Below, one piece after another: positions 16,456 to 26,206 of a stretch of 64,000 nucleotides of DNA. Both the position numbers and the translations under genes were made by a program. Position 1 is the first letter of the stretch, and each line of letters begins with the position of its first letter. Under the pieces are notes generated by a model. The model was not told the DNA's origin, ran no database searches, and was given only the letters and a program-made list of their open reading frames with translations. The DNA is taken from NCBI RefSeq assembly GCF_000317595.1, contig NZ_AEJC01000621.1, positions 1 through 64,000 of the forward strand, read 5' to 3'. The stretch comes from Streptomyces ipomoeae 91-03 (GTDB lineage Bacteria > Actinomycetota > Actinomycetes > Streptomycetales > Streptomycetaceae).

Positions 16456-16805
16456 CCGGTCCTCCTCATGGGAAGTGCGCTCTGGTCTCCTCATGATCAC
16501 CCCTCCGGGGCGTGATGGCCACCCATTCGGCAAGGTCCGTGAGACAAGGTTTTGACGACGGGAGTGCGTCCCCACGAATGGAATCTGTGATTCCGCACAG
16601 AGTCGTCCGCACGGCCGAACGGGTGGGTCCGAGAAGTACCAGGTCAGAGACGCCGAACGGCCGAGCCCCGCACACAGGAGGACTCGGCCGGGAAATCGGT
16701 GTAGGACACACCTCGGTACGAGGAGATCTCACACAGATGATGGATCACGGATGGGCCGAATGATCCATACGCAGTTGATCAACCATCTGCCGGGAGGGAT
16801 CGGGG
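16456..16805. other. 350-base gap with inverted repeats, no convincing gene
   Basis: It lies between the HTH gene start and the ABC-F gene stop, both on the minus strand. At 16740-16768 ATGGATCA and TGATCCAT form an 8-bp inverted repeat with a 13-base spacer, followed by the perfect palindrome GTTGATCAAC at 16774-16783. These could terminate the ABC-F transcript or act as operators for the HTH gene, whose start is about 285 bases further on. A plus-strand 83-codon frame at 16512 lacks a ribosome site and was not accepted. Confidence 0.5.
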
Positions 16806-18404
16806 TCAGGCGAGGGCGACCAGGTCCGCGTAGTCCGCGCCCCACAGGTCCTCGACGCCGTCCGGGAGCAGGATGATCCGCTCGGGCTGGAGCGCCTCGA
16901 CGGCGCCCTCGTCGTGGGTGACGAGGACGACCGCGCCCTTGTAGGTGCGCAGCGCGCCGAGGATCTCCTCGCGGCTCGCCGGGTCGAGGTTGTTGGTCGG
17001 TTCGTCGAGGAGCAGGACGTTCGCCGACGAGACCACCAGGGTCGCGAGCGCGAGACGGGTCTTCTCGCCGCCGGAGAGGACACCGGCCGGCTTGTCGACG
17101 TCGTCTCCGGAGAAGAGGAACGAGCCGAGCACCTTGCGGACCTCGACGAGGTCCATGTCGGGGGCGGCCGAGCGCATGTTCTCCAGGACCGTGCGGTCCG
17201 GGTCGAGGGTCTCGTGCTCCTGGGCGTAGTAGCCGAGCTTGAGTCCATGGCCCTCGATGACCTGGCCGGTGTCGGGCTTCTCCACGCCGCCGAGGAGACG
17301 GAGCAGGGTGGTCTTGCCGGCGCCGTTGAGGCCGAGGATGACGACCCTGGAGCCCTTGTCGATGGCCAGGTCGACGTCGGTGAAGATCTCCAGCGAGCCG
17401 TACGACTTCGACAGGCCCTCGGCGGTGAGCGGGGTCTTGCCGCAGGGCGCGGGCTCGGGGAAGCGCAGCTTGGCGACCTTGTCGCTCTGGCGGACGGCCT
17501 CCAGCCCGGCGAGCAGCTTGTCGGCGCGGCGGGCCATGTTCTGCGCGGCGACCGTCTTGGTGGCCTTGGCGCGCATCTTGTCGGCCTGCGCGTTGAGCGC
17601 GGCGGCCTTCTTCTCGGCGTTGGCACGCTCGCGCTTGCGGCGCTTCTCGTCGGCCTCGCGCTGCTGCTGGTAGAGCTTCCAGCCCATGTTGTAGACGTCG
17701 ATCTGGGCGCGGTTGGCGTCCAGGTAGAACACCTTGTTGACGACCGTCTCGACCAGGTCGACGTCGTGGCTGATGACGATGAAGCCGCCGCGGTACGTCT
17801 TCAGGTAGTCGCGCAGCCACACGATCGAGTCGGCGTCGAGGTGGTTCGTCGGCTCGTCGAGGAGCAGGGTGTCCGCGTCGGAGAACAGGATGCGGGCCAG
17901 CTCGATACGGCGGCGCTGACCGCCGGAGAGGGTGTGCAGCGGCTGGCCGAGCACCCGGTCGGGCAGGTTGAGCGCGGCGGCGATGGTGGCGGCCTCGGCC
18001 TCGGCGGCGTACCCGCCCTTGGTGAGGAACTCCGTCTCCTGGCGCTCGTACTGCCTCAGCGCCTTCTCTCGGGTGGATCCCTTGCCGTTGGCGATGCGCT
18101 CCTCGTTCTCGCGCATCTTGCGGATCAGTACGTCGAGGCCGCGCGCGGAGAGGATGCGGTCGCGGGCGAGTATGTCGAGGTCGCCGGTGCGGGGGTCCTG
18201 CGGGAGGTAGCCGACCTCGCCGGAACGTGTGACGGTGCCGGCGGCGGGGATGCCGTCACCGGCGAGGACCTTGGTGAGGGTGGTCTTGCCGGCGCCGTTG
18301 CGGCCGACCAGGCCGATGCGGTCGCCCTTGGCGACACGGAAGGTGGCGGACTCGATGAGGACGCGGGCACCGGCGCGCAGCTCGATACCGGAGGCGGAGA
18401 TCAC
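16806..18404 (-). CDS. ABC-F family ATPase
   Basis: 532 aa from the GTG at 18404 (VISASGIELRAG), the normal length for this subgroup. There are two nucleotide-binding domains: Walker A GRNGAGKTT and GLNGAGKTT, signatures LSGGQRRRIELAR and LSGGEKTRLALATL, and Walker B DTLLLDEPTNHLD and NVLLLDEPTNNLD. No TM segments are present. A Lys/Arg/Glu/Ala-rich helical linker between the domains (around YQQQREADEKRRKRERANAE) is the interdomain arm that enters the ribosome in ABC-F proteins. The role is probably translational, as in EttA-type factors, or antibiotic protection; no drug cluster is near, so a housekeeping function seems likelier. Confidence 0.92.
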   Translation of the reverse strand: MISASGIELRAGARVLIESATFRVAKGDRIGLVGRNGAGKTTLTKVLAGDGIPAAGTVTRSGEVGYLPQDPRTGDLDILARDRILSARGLDVLIRKMRENEERIANGKGSTREKALRQYERQETEFLTKGGYAAEAEAATIAAALNLPDRVLGQPLHTLSGGQRRRIELARILFSDADTLLLDEPTNHLDADSIVWLRDYLKTYRGGFIVISHDVDLVETVVNKVFYLDANRAQIDVYNMGWKLYQQQREADEKRRKRERANAEKKAAALNAQADKMRAKATKTVAAQNMARRADKLLAGLEAVRQSDKVAKLRFPEPAPCGKTPLTAEGLSKSYGSLEIFTDVDLAIDKGSRVVILGLNGAGKTTLLRLLGGVEKPDTGQVIEGHGLKLGYYAQEHETLDPDRTVLENMRSAAPDMDLVEVRKVLGSFLFSGDDVDKPAGVLSGGEKTRLALATLVVSSANVLLLDEPTNNLDPASREEILGALRTYKGAVVLVTHDEGAVEALQPERIILLPDGVEDLWGADYADLVALA

Positions 18405-18651
18405 GGACAGACTCCAGGGCGGATTCGGGGTGGCAGGTGGGCGGCTGAGGACGTTCCCGCCGTCTAATGCGCGAGGAGAATGGCCATGGGCCGATTCTAA
18501 CTGGGCACAGCAAGCGGTTTTCCGCCCGCGCACCAAGGGATCGCGTGGTCTCGGTCACCGGCCCGTCCGGCCGTCGGCTCGCTCCGCGGGGCGTTGTCAG
18601 TGGTGGGTGCAAAACTGAGCAGGAGGTCGTGATCCGGGCGACGGAGAGGTC

Positions 18652-19074
18652 GTGATCGGCATGGCAGGCAAGGGCGGCGGACGTCCGAGCATCTATCCGA
18701 CGCTGCTGTACGCGGACCCCAAGGCGGCCATCGAGCAGCTCACGCAGGCGCTGGGCTTCACCGAACTCGCGGTGTACGAGAGCGAGGACGGAGTGGTGCA
18801 GCACGCCGAACTGACGCAGGGCAACGGCGCGGTGATGGTGGGCTCCAAGGGCACCGGCAGTGTCTTCGCCGGCGCGATGAAGGGCGCGGGCACCACCGGG
18901 GTGTACGTGGTGGTGGACGACGTGGACGCCCACCACCGGCGGGCCGTCGAGCACGGCGTGGAGATCCTGATGCCCCCGACGGACCAGGACTACGGCTCGC
19001 GGGACTACATGGCCCGTGACACCGAGGGCAATGTGTGGAGCTTCGGCACGTACGCGCCCGCGATAGGCGCCTAG
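18652..19074 (+). CDS. VOC family protein (glyoxalase/bleomycin-resistance fold)
   Basis: 140 aa with GTG at 18652, or 137 aa from ATG 18661; GGAG lies 5 bases before the GTG. One VOC module pair: PTLLYADPKAAIEQLTQALGF, then VYVVVDDVDAHHRRAVEHGVEI and the closing DPEG-like block ARDTEGNVWSFGTY. A His and Glu positions compatible with metal binding are seen, but the reaction is unknown. It is similar to PhnB-like proteins. The gene is divergent from the ABC-F gene across a 247-base gap in which I see no further structure. Confidence 0.82.
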   Translation: MIGMAGKGGGRPSIYPTLLYADPKAAIEQLTQALGFTELAVYESEDGVVQHAELTQGNGAVMVGSKGTGSVFAGAMKGAGTTGVYVVVDDVDAHHRRAVEHGVEILMPPTDQDYGSRDYMARDTEGNVWSFGTYAPAIGA

Positions 19075-19091
19075 AAGGCGACTGCGCCTTC
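19074..19091 (+). terminator. Hairpin at the VOC gene stop codon
   Basis: GAAGGCG-ACTG-CGCCTTC, a perfect 7-bp stem, begins at the last base of the TAG stop. It has no T tract. It stands at the left end of the 244-base convergent gap before the next minus-strand gene; the rest of that gap holds no recognisable feature. Confidence 0.7.
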
Positions 19092-19318
19092 GAGCCGTGG
19101 ACCTCGGCGGCCGTGGCGCCGAGCACTCCGCCGGGGCCGAGTTCGAGGGGCGGCCAGGCGGCTGACACCGGTCCGCCCGGCCCGTGGGCAGCGGTGGCCG
19201 GCCGCCCGTGCGATCCGTCGACGGGCTCGGCCCGTTGCCGTCCCGTCCTCCCGTCGGTTCGCCTCGGGACCTTGTCGCCCTTCCGTCGGCCGTCCCGGAG
19301 TCTCCCCCGGGCCCTCGG

Positions 19319-20764
19319 TCAACTGCCCCCGGTGTGCACCTGGAAGGCGGCGCGGCGGACGGCCTTGGCGAGTGCCGGGTCGGGGTGGGCCGCGGCGAGG
19401 GCGACCAGGACCTGGACGGTGCGGGGGTGTCCGACCGCGCGAACCTCGGCGAGCAGTGCGGGCACCGTGGGCTGCACCGCGGACTCCAGATGCCGTACGA
19501 GCAGCGGGGCCTCGCCGTGGTCGGCGACGGCGGCGGCGGTGTCCACCCAGAGCCAGGTGGCCTCCTCGCGGGTGAGCACCTCGTGGGCGTCCTCGGGGTC
19601 GGCGCCGTCGTGCTCGGCGAGCCACAGCAGGGCGTAGGGGCGCAGCGGGGTCTCGTCGACGACGGTGCGCACATCCGGCTCGGCGGGGGCGCCGACGACG
19701 CGCAGCGCCTCGAAGGCGAGGCCGCGGATGAGGGCGTCGTCGCCGCGGGCGGCGTCGATGAGTTCGGTGACGGCGGCGCCGACGGGGCGGGCGGCGAGCC
19801 AGGCGCGGTACTCGGCGCGGGCGGCGTTCGGGCGGAGTTGGGCGCAGCCGCGGAGCATGTCCTCGGCGGGGGCCTCGATGTTCCCGGCGGGGCTCTGCGC
19901 GGCGACGCAGATCTGCTCCAGCTTCACCCACACCGCCCAGCTGCCGAGCGGGGTGAGCGTGGCCTGACCCTCGCCGTAGGTGAGGGCGCCGACGGAGGCG
20001 AGGGCGCGCAGGGACCATTCGAGGAGGGGGGCGAGCGGGGTGTCCTCGGTGCCGGGGTCCGCGGCCGGCTCGGGAGCAGGAGGTGTGGCCCGAAGCGCCT
20101 CTTCGGCAGGATCGTGGTCGGCGGGTGGGACGTAGGAGACCTCGCAGCGTTCGGTGCGCAGTTCGGTGACGCGCTGTTCGAGGAGGTCGAGGAGCTGCTC
20201 CACGGGGACGGGGCCGGCGGAGAGCTGGAGGAAGGAGAGCACCTGCGGCATGGCCGAGACGACCTCGGCGACGGCGGCCGGCTCGTGGTCGGCGGGTTCG
20301 GGGTGGGCGATGGACCAGGCGTCGAAGAGCGCCACCCAGCCGCGCAGTACGGCACTGTCGTCACGGTGCCAGGCGCGCAGCCGCCAGCCGGGGCGGGCGC
20401 TGTCGCCGTGCACCTCGACGAGACCGGCCAGGCGTGCCGTGTCCCAGTCGTGGCGGACCTGATCCAGGGTCAGCCCGAGTTCGGCAGCGGCCCGTTCCGC
20501 GGTCGCGTCGGAGAGGGTGCCCTTGTCGTCGGGGCTCCCGTTCTCGCGGCCGGGCCGGAGGGCGGCGTCGGCCCAGCGGGCGACGCGGGCCGCGTCCGCC
20601 AGGACGGTGCGGGCCATGCGGGCGAGTTCCGCGGGCGGAGGGGTGCCCTCCGGGGGCCGGGGAGCCGGTCGGCGGCGCTGGGTCACTGCTGCTCGGGGAG
20701 CGGCGGCCAGGGTTCGCGGGCTGACGAGTCGGAGCCTGGAGTCGCGCGGGTTACGGGACGTCAC
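19319..20764 (-). CDS. Conserved hypothetical protein, alpha-helical repeat-like
   Basis: 481 aa from the GTG at 20764, with GGAAG about 10 bases upstream. I do not recognise the family. The N-terminal 100 residues are Pro/Arg-rich and basic, then include a winged-helix-like stretch (ATAERAAAELGLTLDQVRHDWDTARLAGLVEV). The C-terminal half is Ala/Leu-rich, with helices such as AAVTELIDAARGDDALIRGLAFEAL and VPALLAEVRAVGHPRTVQVLVALAAAHPDPALAKAVRRAA that look like HEAT-type repeats. There is no signal peptide or TM segment. It may be a DNA-binding or scaffolding protein. The alpha/beta hydrolase gene lies upstream on the same strand after a repeat-rich gap. Confidence 0.65.
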   Translation of the reverse strand: MTSRNPRDSRLRLVSPRTLAAAPRAAVTQRRRPAPRPPEGTPPPAELARMARTVLADAARVARWADAALRPGRENGSPDDKGTLSDATAERAAAELGLTLDQVRHDWDTARLAGLVEVHGDSARPGWRLRAWHRDDSAVLRGWVALFDAWSIAHPEPADHEPAAVAEVVSAMPQVLSFLQLSAGPVPVEQLLDLLEQRVTELRTERCEVSYVPPADHDPAEEALRATPPAPEPAADPGTEDTPLAPLLEWSLRALASVGALTYGEGQATLTPLGSWAVWVKLEQICVAAQSPAGNIEAPAEDMLRGCAQLRPNAARAEYRAWLAARPVGAAVTELIDAARGDDALIRGLAFEALRVVGAPAEPDVRTVVDETPLRPYALLWLAEHDGADPEDAHEVLTREEATWLWVDTAAAVADHGEAPLLVRHLESAVQPTVPALLAEVRAVGHPRTVQVLVALAAAHPDPALAKAVRRAAFQVHTGGS

Positions 20765-20929
20765 GGGGGCAGTCTTCCGGTTGACGGTCCGAAAACCCAA
20801 ACGGAATGTCACAGCGGGCGACAGGGGTGGCCAACGCACGGGGTTCAGGAGGGGCTGAGAACGGTGCGGAGCACCACGCTTCAGCACTAAACGGAATGAG
20901 CCGTACCTGTCTGCGGCGGCGTGGGCACT

Positions 20930-21080
20930 CCGGCCGCCGGGTCGGCGCTGCGGGCGGGGAGCGGCGGGCCGCCGGGACGGCGCTGCGGATCGGCGCTGCG
21001 GGCCGGGGGCGGTGGGCCGTCGGGGCGGCGCTGGGGGTCGGGGGCGGTGGGAGCGGTCGGTCGCGGCTTCGGGGGTGCCT
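20930..21080 (-). repeat. Degenerate GC-rich tandem repeat, possibly coding for a Pro-rich peptide
   Basis: Three imperfect units of about 45-50 bases follow each other, each with GGCGCTGCGG and GGCGGTGGG-like cores. Read on the minus strand from a GTG at 21090 the stretch gives a 67-codon frame with repeated DPQRRPxGPPxPARSA motifs, starting 12 bases after the hydrolase stop. There is no good ribosome site. It could be a decayed C-terminal tail of the hydrolase, a small Pro-rich protein or a non-coding repeat. The whole 338-base gap (20765-21102) contains nothing else recognisable. Confidence 0.5.
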
Positions 21081-21102
21081 TGGTCGGCACCGGCCCCGGT
21101 GG

Positions 21103-22227
21103 CTACATCAGGGGGGTCAGGAAGCGGCGGAGGGCCTCTTCGTAGGCGTTCGGGTCGGCGTTCCACATGGCGGCGTGGGGGGCCTGGCGGACGGTGTGGA
21201 GGACGACGCGGTCGGGGTGGTGGGCGGCGAGGGCGCGGGAGGGTGCCCAGGGGGCGACGGTGTCGTCGGGGCCGTGGAAGATCAGGACCGGGGTGGCGGG
21301 CGGCGGGGCGGTGGTCTCGCCGGCGTGGCCGCCGCGCAGTCCCGTGCGGCCCTGGGCGGCGCGGACCGCGAGGGGCAGCAGGGCGCCGGGGGTGTGACGG
21401 GCGGCGGCGAGGGCGCGCAGGGTGGCCGTCCAGTCGAGCACCGGGGAGTCCAGGACGAGCCCGGCGACACGGCTGCGCAGCGGGGAGTGCGTGGCGGCGC
21501 GCAGGGCCATGGTCGCGCCGGTGGACCAGCCGTACAGAACCACCTTCGTGGCCCCGTGGTCCACGGCGTGGCGGATGGCCGCGTCGACGTCGCGCCACTC
21601 GGTCTCGCCGAGGTGGTTCAGGCCGTCCGGGGAGCGGGGGGCGCCGGTGTCGCCGCGGTAGGCGAGGTCGAGCACCGGGACGCCATGGCGGTGCAGGAAC
21701 TCCATGACGTTCATGGGGTGTTCGCGAGTGGCGCCCAGGCCGTGCACGGTGATCACCCAGGTGTCGCGTGCCCCGGGCACGAACCAGGCGGGCAGGGTGC
21801 CGAGTTCGCCGGGGATGTCGACGTCGCTGTGGTCGAGGCCGAGGGCGGTGCGGGGGTCGCCCGTGTGGGTGTTCGGGGTGAGCCACACCTTGTCGCCGGG
21901 CTCCAGGGTGCCGTGGGTGACGCGTTCCAGGCGGCGTACGACGGTGTCGGGGGCGTGTTCGGCGCCGTTCAGGACGCTGCCGACGACGGCGTGGGCGGCT
22001 TCGCCGGTGAGGCCGTAGATGCCGGGGCGCCGGGAGGCGATGGCGCGGGTCAGGGCGATCCGGCCCGCGGCGGTGGAGTGCACCGTCAGCCGGGGTTCCG
22101 TGGGCAACGGCCGTCCCGGCGGCGCCTTCAGCGCGACGTCACTGGCCAGCCGACCGGCGGCGACACTGGCCGCGCCCGCCACGAACGCGACCCCGACGGC
22201 CGCAGCAGCTGCTTTGACTGCACCCAT
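21103..22227 (-). CDS. Alpha/beta hydrolase with N-terminal membrane anchor
   Basis: 374 aa from the ATG at 22227. The first 25 residues (KAAAAAVGVAFVAGAASVAAGRLAS) form a probable uncleaved signal anchor. The hydrolase domain has the oxyanion-loop HGLGA (near residue 168), nucleophile elbow GWSTGA, the acid in FHGPDDTVAPW, and the catalytic His in VRQAPHAAMW. The substrate is unknown; it resembles the BEM46/peptidase S9-like streptomycete esterases. It is encoded alone, with gaps of about 340 bases on both sides. Confidence 0.87.
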   Translation of the reverse strand: MGAVKAAAAAVGVAFVAGAASVAAGRLASDVALKAPPGRPLPTEPRLTVHSTAAGRIALTRAIASRRPGIYGLTGEAAHAVVGSVLNGAEHAPDTVVRRLERVTHGTLEPGDKVWLTPNTHTGDPRTALGLDHSDVDIPGELGTLPAWFVPGARDTWVITVHGLGATREHPMNVMEFLHRHGVPVLDLAYRGDTGAPRSPDGLNHLGETEWRDVDAAIRHAVDHGATKVVLYGWSTGATMALRAATHSPLRSRVAGLVLDSPVLDWTATLRALAAARHTPGALLPLAVRAAQGRTGLRGGHAGETTAPPPATPVLIFHGPDDTVAPWAPSRALAAHHPDRVVLHTVRQAPHAAMWNADPNAYEEALRRFLTPLM

Positions 22228-22567
22228 CCGTCCAGTGTCCAGCCCACCCCTGCCTCCGGCCAGTGCGCAATCCCCCTGCGGTGCCCCTCTGTGCCCCATA
22301 CCAACGAGCGGCACGCCCGGTCGGCCCATCGGCTGAGCGCCGTTGCGGCGGAGAAGAGATGACCGGCGGCATGAAGGGGACTCCGCCATTCACCGCAGCA
22401 GCGACCGACCGGCCGATCGAGAGGACCCGGCGTCCGCCGCGGCACTCCGTCTCCCCGCCGCAGCAGTCGGCTTCGCTCCCCCCTGCGGCTCTCCGCTTCC
22501 CGCCTCAACGGCGATCAGCCCAACGGATGTGTCCGGCGGTGCCGGTCGTCAGCCCCCGACGGCCTCC
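22228..22567. other. 340-base gap without a recognisable gene
   Basis: It lies upstream of the hydrolase start and downstream of the aldolase stop, both on the minus strand. The right half is C-rich with scattered GCCGC, CTCC and CTTC runs. I see no strong hairpin, promoter pair or frame with a ribosome site. It presumably carries the hydrolase promoter. Confidence 0.5.
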
Positions 22568-23299
22568 CTACCTCGGCTGGCCGTACCCCCGAAGTCGCTC
22601 CCCCGCCTCCGCCAGCTGTTCGGGGGTCAGCAGCGTTGGGGTGAGGCCCGGTACGGAGGAGGCGGTCAGCCAGACCCGGCACATCCATTCCAGCTGGGCG
22701 GTGTGGTCGAAGGCTTCGGAGAGGGTGTTTCCGTATGTGATCGTGCCGTGGTTCTGGAGGAGGCATGCTGTGCGGCCCGTCAAGGCGCGGAGCATGTTCT
22801 CGGCCAACTCCTGGGTGCCGTAGGTCGCGTAGGGGGCGACGCGGACGGGTCCGCCGAGGACGCCGGACATGTAGTGGATCAGCGGCAGCTCGCGGACGAG
22901 CGTGGAGACGGCCGTCGCGTGGACGGCGTGGGTGTGGACGACGGCGCGGGCGTCGGTGGTGTTGTGGATCGCCAGGTGCATGGGGAGTTCGCTCGTCGGG
23001 CGGAGCGTGCCGAGGACCTGTCGGCCGGAGAGGTCCACGCCCGTCACGTCGGCCGGCGTCAGACGGTCGTACGGGACTCCCGTCGGTGTGACCAGGACGG
23101 TGTCCCCGACGCGCACGGAGACATTGCCGGAGGTGCCGACGACCAGTCCGTCGGTCACCGTCCGGCGGGCCGTCGCGACGAGCTCGTCCCACGCCCGCGC
23201 GACCTCGTCCGGCGTTCCCCGGCCCGGTACACCTCGCGTTTCCTGTGCGTCCCCACCCGTGTCCCGCTCGTCCCGGGCATTGCGCCGCTGCTCAGCCAT
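22568..23299 (-). CDS. Class II aldolase/adducin family protein
   Basis: 243 aa from the ATG at 23299. The zinc-site residues of the fuculose-1-phosphate aldolase family are visible: Glu in SELPMHLAI, His-Thr-His in VVHTHAVHA, and His in LLQNHGTITYG. The N-terminal 35 residues are a charged, variable extension. It probably cleaves a ketose phosphate into dihydroxyacetone phosphate and an aldehyde, or acts in a salvage pathway; the sequence does not give the sugar. The gene is single and divergent from the lysozyme gene, with a 194-base shared upstream region. Confidence 0.85.
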   Translation of the reverse strand: MAEQRRNARDERDTGGDAQETRGVPGRGTPDEVARAWDELVATARRTVTDGLVVGTSGNVSVRVGDTVLVTPTGVPYDRLTPADVTGVDLSGRQVLGTLRPTSELPMHLAIHNTTDARAVVHTHAVHATAVSTLVRELPLIHYMSGVLGGPVRVAPYATYGTQELAENMLRALTGRTACLLQNHGTITYGNTLSEAFDHTAQLEWMCRVWLTASSVPGLTPTLLTPEQLAEAGERLRGYGQPR

Positions 23300-23493
23300 G
23301 CCGCGATCCTGCCAGGCGGACCGGAGGGGCGGGTCCGGGGCGGGGGCACTGTAGGGCGGAACATAAGCCTCCGGGAGGTCACATATCCGCACGTATCCCC
23401 CCTGATCGTGATTGGCCGGTGATCGATCGACATTCGGTGATCTTCCAGTAGCCTCCGGATGTTTGTCGCACATATCGCCATTCCGGGGGGAAC

Positions 23494-24243
23494 ATGGCTC
23501 GCGATCCCAAACCGTCCCGTCGTCACAACCGCGCGCTCGCCGCCTCGGTCGCCGCGCTCACCCTGGGGGGAACCGCGCTGGTCGAGATCCCCGCCTCGGC
23601 CGCCGCCAAGCCCAAGGGACACGATGTCTCCTCGCACCAGAAGAACGTCAACTGGTCCGGCGCCAAGTCGAAGGGCGCCAGGTTCGTCTACGTGAAGGCG
23701 ACCGAGTCCACCACCTACCGCAACCCGTACTTCGGGCAGCAGTACAACGGCGCCCGGAACGCGGGCCTGATCCGGGGCGCGTACCACTTCGCGCTGCCGC
23801 ACAAGTCGCCCGGCGAGGCACAGGCCGCGCACTTCGTGCGCAACGGCGGCGACTGGCGCGCGGACGGCTGGACGCTGCCGCCGGCGCTCGACATCGAATA
23901 CAACCCGTACGACAGGAAGAAGAAGTGCTACGGGCTGAGCGACAGCAAGATGGTCGGCTGGATCAAGTCCTTCAGCGACGAGATCAAGCGCCTCACCGGC
24001 CGCCGCCCGGTGATCTACACCACCACCCACTGGTGGAAGACCTGCACCGGCAACAGCAAGGCCTTCGCCGGCGACCACGCGCTGTGGCTGGCCCGGTACA
24101 ACTCCGCGGGGGCGGGTGAACTGCCGGCCGGGTGGACGTTCTGGACGATCTGGCAGTACGACAACGGCAGCGGGAAGCTGCCGGGTGACCAGAACCTCTT
24201 CAACGGGTCGACGTCCCGGCTGAAGGAGTTCGCCAGGGGCTAG
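23494..24243 (+). CDS. Secreted GH25 lysozyme (N,O-diacetylmuramidase)
   Basis: 249 aa with a signal peptide whose n-region holds SRRHNRAL (possible Tat) and whose cleavage site probably lies at ASA-AA near residue 37. The mature GH25 domain starts with GHDVSSHQKNVNW and includes FVYVKATEST, GAYHFALP and the catalytic DIEY (Asp133, Glu135). It ends with WTIWQYDNGSGKLPGDQNLFNGS. The enzyme cleaves peptidoglycan between MurNAc and GlcNAc. GGGGGGAAC precedes the ATG. Two cysteines in the C-terminal half may form a disulfide. The gene is monocistronic. Confidence 0.93.
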   Translation: MARDPKPSRRHNRALAASVAALTLGGTALVEIPASAAAKPKGHDVSSHQKNVNWSGAKSKGARFVYVKATESTTYRNPYFGQQYNGARNAGLIRGAYHFALPHKSPGEAQAAHFVRNGGDWRADGWTLPPALDIEYNPYDRKKKCYGLSDSKMVGWIKSFSDEIKRLTGRRPVIYTTTHWWKTCTGNSKAFAGDHALWLARYNSAGAGELPAGWTFWTIWQYDNGSGKLPGDQNLFNGSTSRLKEFARG

Positions 24244-24369
24244 GCCCTACGGAACCCGACATTCCGCCTCAGTTCGAGAGGGGGCCACAGTTCCGCCGGG
24301 GTTCGACGCACCCGTCGGCGGCAAGCGGAACGGTGGCACCCCTATCACTACACCCGTGCGCCCGCTTCA

Positions 24370-24391
24370 GTTCATCTTCCGTTCACCCAGG
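24370..24391 (+). promoter_or_regulatory. PHO box (PhoP direct-repeat site) upstream of the PiT gene
   Basis: Two adjacent 11-base units, GTTCATCTTCC (24370-24380) and GTTCACCCAGG (24381-24391), match the Streptomyces PhoP direct-repeat pattern of GTTCACC plus four bases. The site lies 48 bases before the ATG, ahead of a short AT-rich stretch. PhoP would be expected to act here under phosphate limitation. I recall that pitH2 of S. coelicolor is a PhoP target, which agrees. Confidence 0.75.
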
Positions 24392-24438
24392 TTACTTAAT
24401 GTCTAAGAGCCACTGACGTCCGAAAGAAGCCCGGGTAA

Positions 24439-25725
<1,287 letters not shown>

Positions 25726-25758
25726 GCCCCCACCACCCCCTGAGGAAGACTCACCACC

Positions 25759-25980
25759 ATGCACATCGACTGGGCAGCCCTCGGCTCCGTGTTCGGCGTC
25801 AGCCTCGTGGTCACCGTGGCCCTCGTCGGCCTCTTCACCCTCGGCATCGTCGGCCTCTCCAAGCGCGAGACCGCGACCGCCGCCGGCGACTCGGCCGCGC
25901 TCGCCACCACAGCGGCGTACACCTGCTTCGCCGCTTGTGCGGCGGCGGTGGCGTACGGGATCTACTTGATCATGGCCTGA
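25759..25980 (+). CDS. Small membrane protein downstream of PiT
   Basis: 73 aa with two TM helices (LGSVFGVSLVVTVALVGLFTLGIVGL and TTAAYTCFAACAAAVAYGIYLIM) joined by a short charged loop. GAGGAAG precedes the ATG. It follows the PiT gene by 33 bases and is followed by a strong terminator, so it is the last gene of that transcript. It may modulate the transporter; no family function is known to me. Confidence 0.8.
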   Translation: MHIDWAALGSVFGVSLVVTVALVGLFTLGIVGLSKRETATAAGDSAALATTAAYTCFAACAAAVAYGIYLIMA

Positions 25981-26010
25981 CGTCACTCCGCCCTCTGCGG
26001 CACCTGGCCT

Positions 26011-26052
26011 AAAGCCCCCTCCGTGAATTTGATCACGGAGGGGGCTTTTCTT
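26011..26052 (+). terminator. Strong intrinsic terminator after the PiT operon
   Basis: AAAGCCCCCTCCGTGA pairs with TCACGGAGGGGGCTTT around a 6-base loop, a 16-bp perfect stem, followed by TTTTCTTT. This is the best rho-independent terminator in the window. The flanking A and T runs make it work in both directions. Confidence 0.95.
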
Positions 26053-26206
26053 TAGGTTCTACTTCGCAGAGCGACCGCGTCGAAAAGACACCTGTCGTCC
26101 GGACGTCGGCTAGCCGCCGACACCCAACTCACCTACTCTGATAGAGGAGTTGTCATTCGACGTCGGCCGCGCGACCAGTCACGAGCGACACGTACCAGGG
26201 AGCGCC

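Noticed and set aside
16512..16763. 83-codon plus-strand frame in the gap before the ABC-F gene end
   Set aside because: No ribosome site and a composition rich in Arg/Ser/Gly without structure; inverted repeats in the same stretch argue for non-coding.
23300..23493. A riboswitch-like leader before the GH25 lysozyme gene
   Set aside because: Cell-wall hydrolase genes in actinobacteria often carry ydaO (c-di-AMP) riboswitches, but I could not find the conserved core in this 194-base gap.
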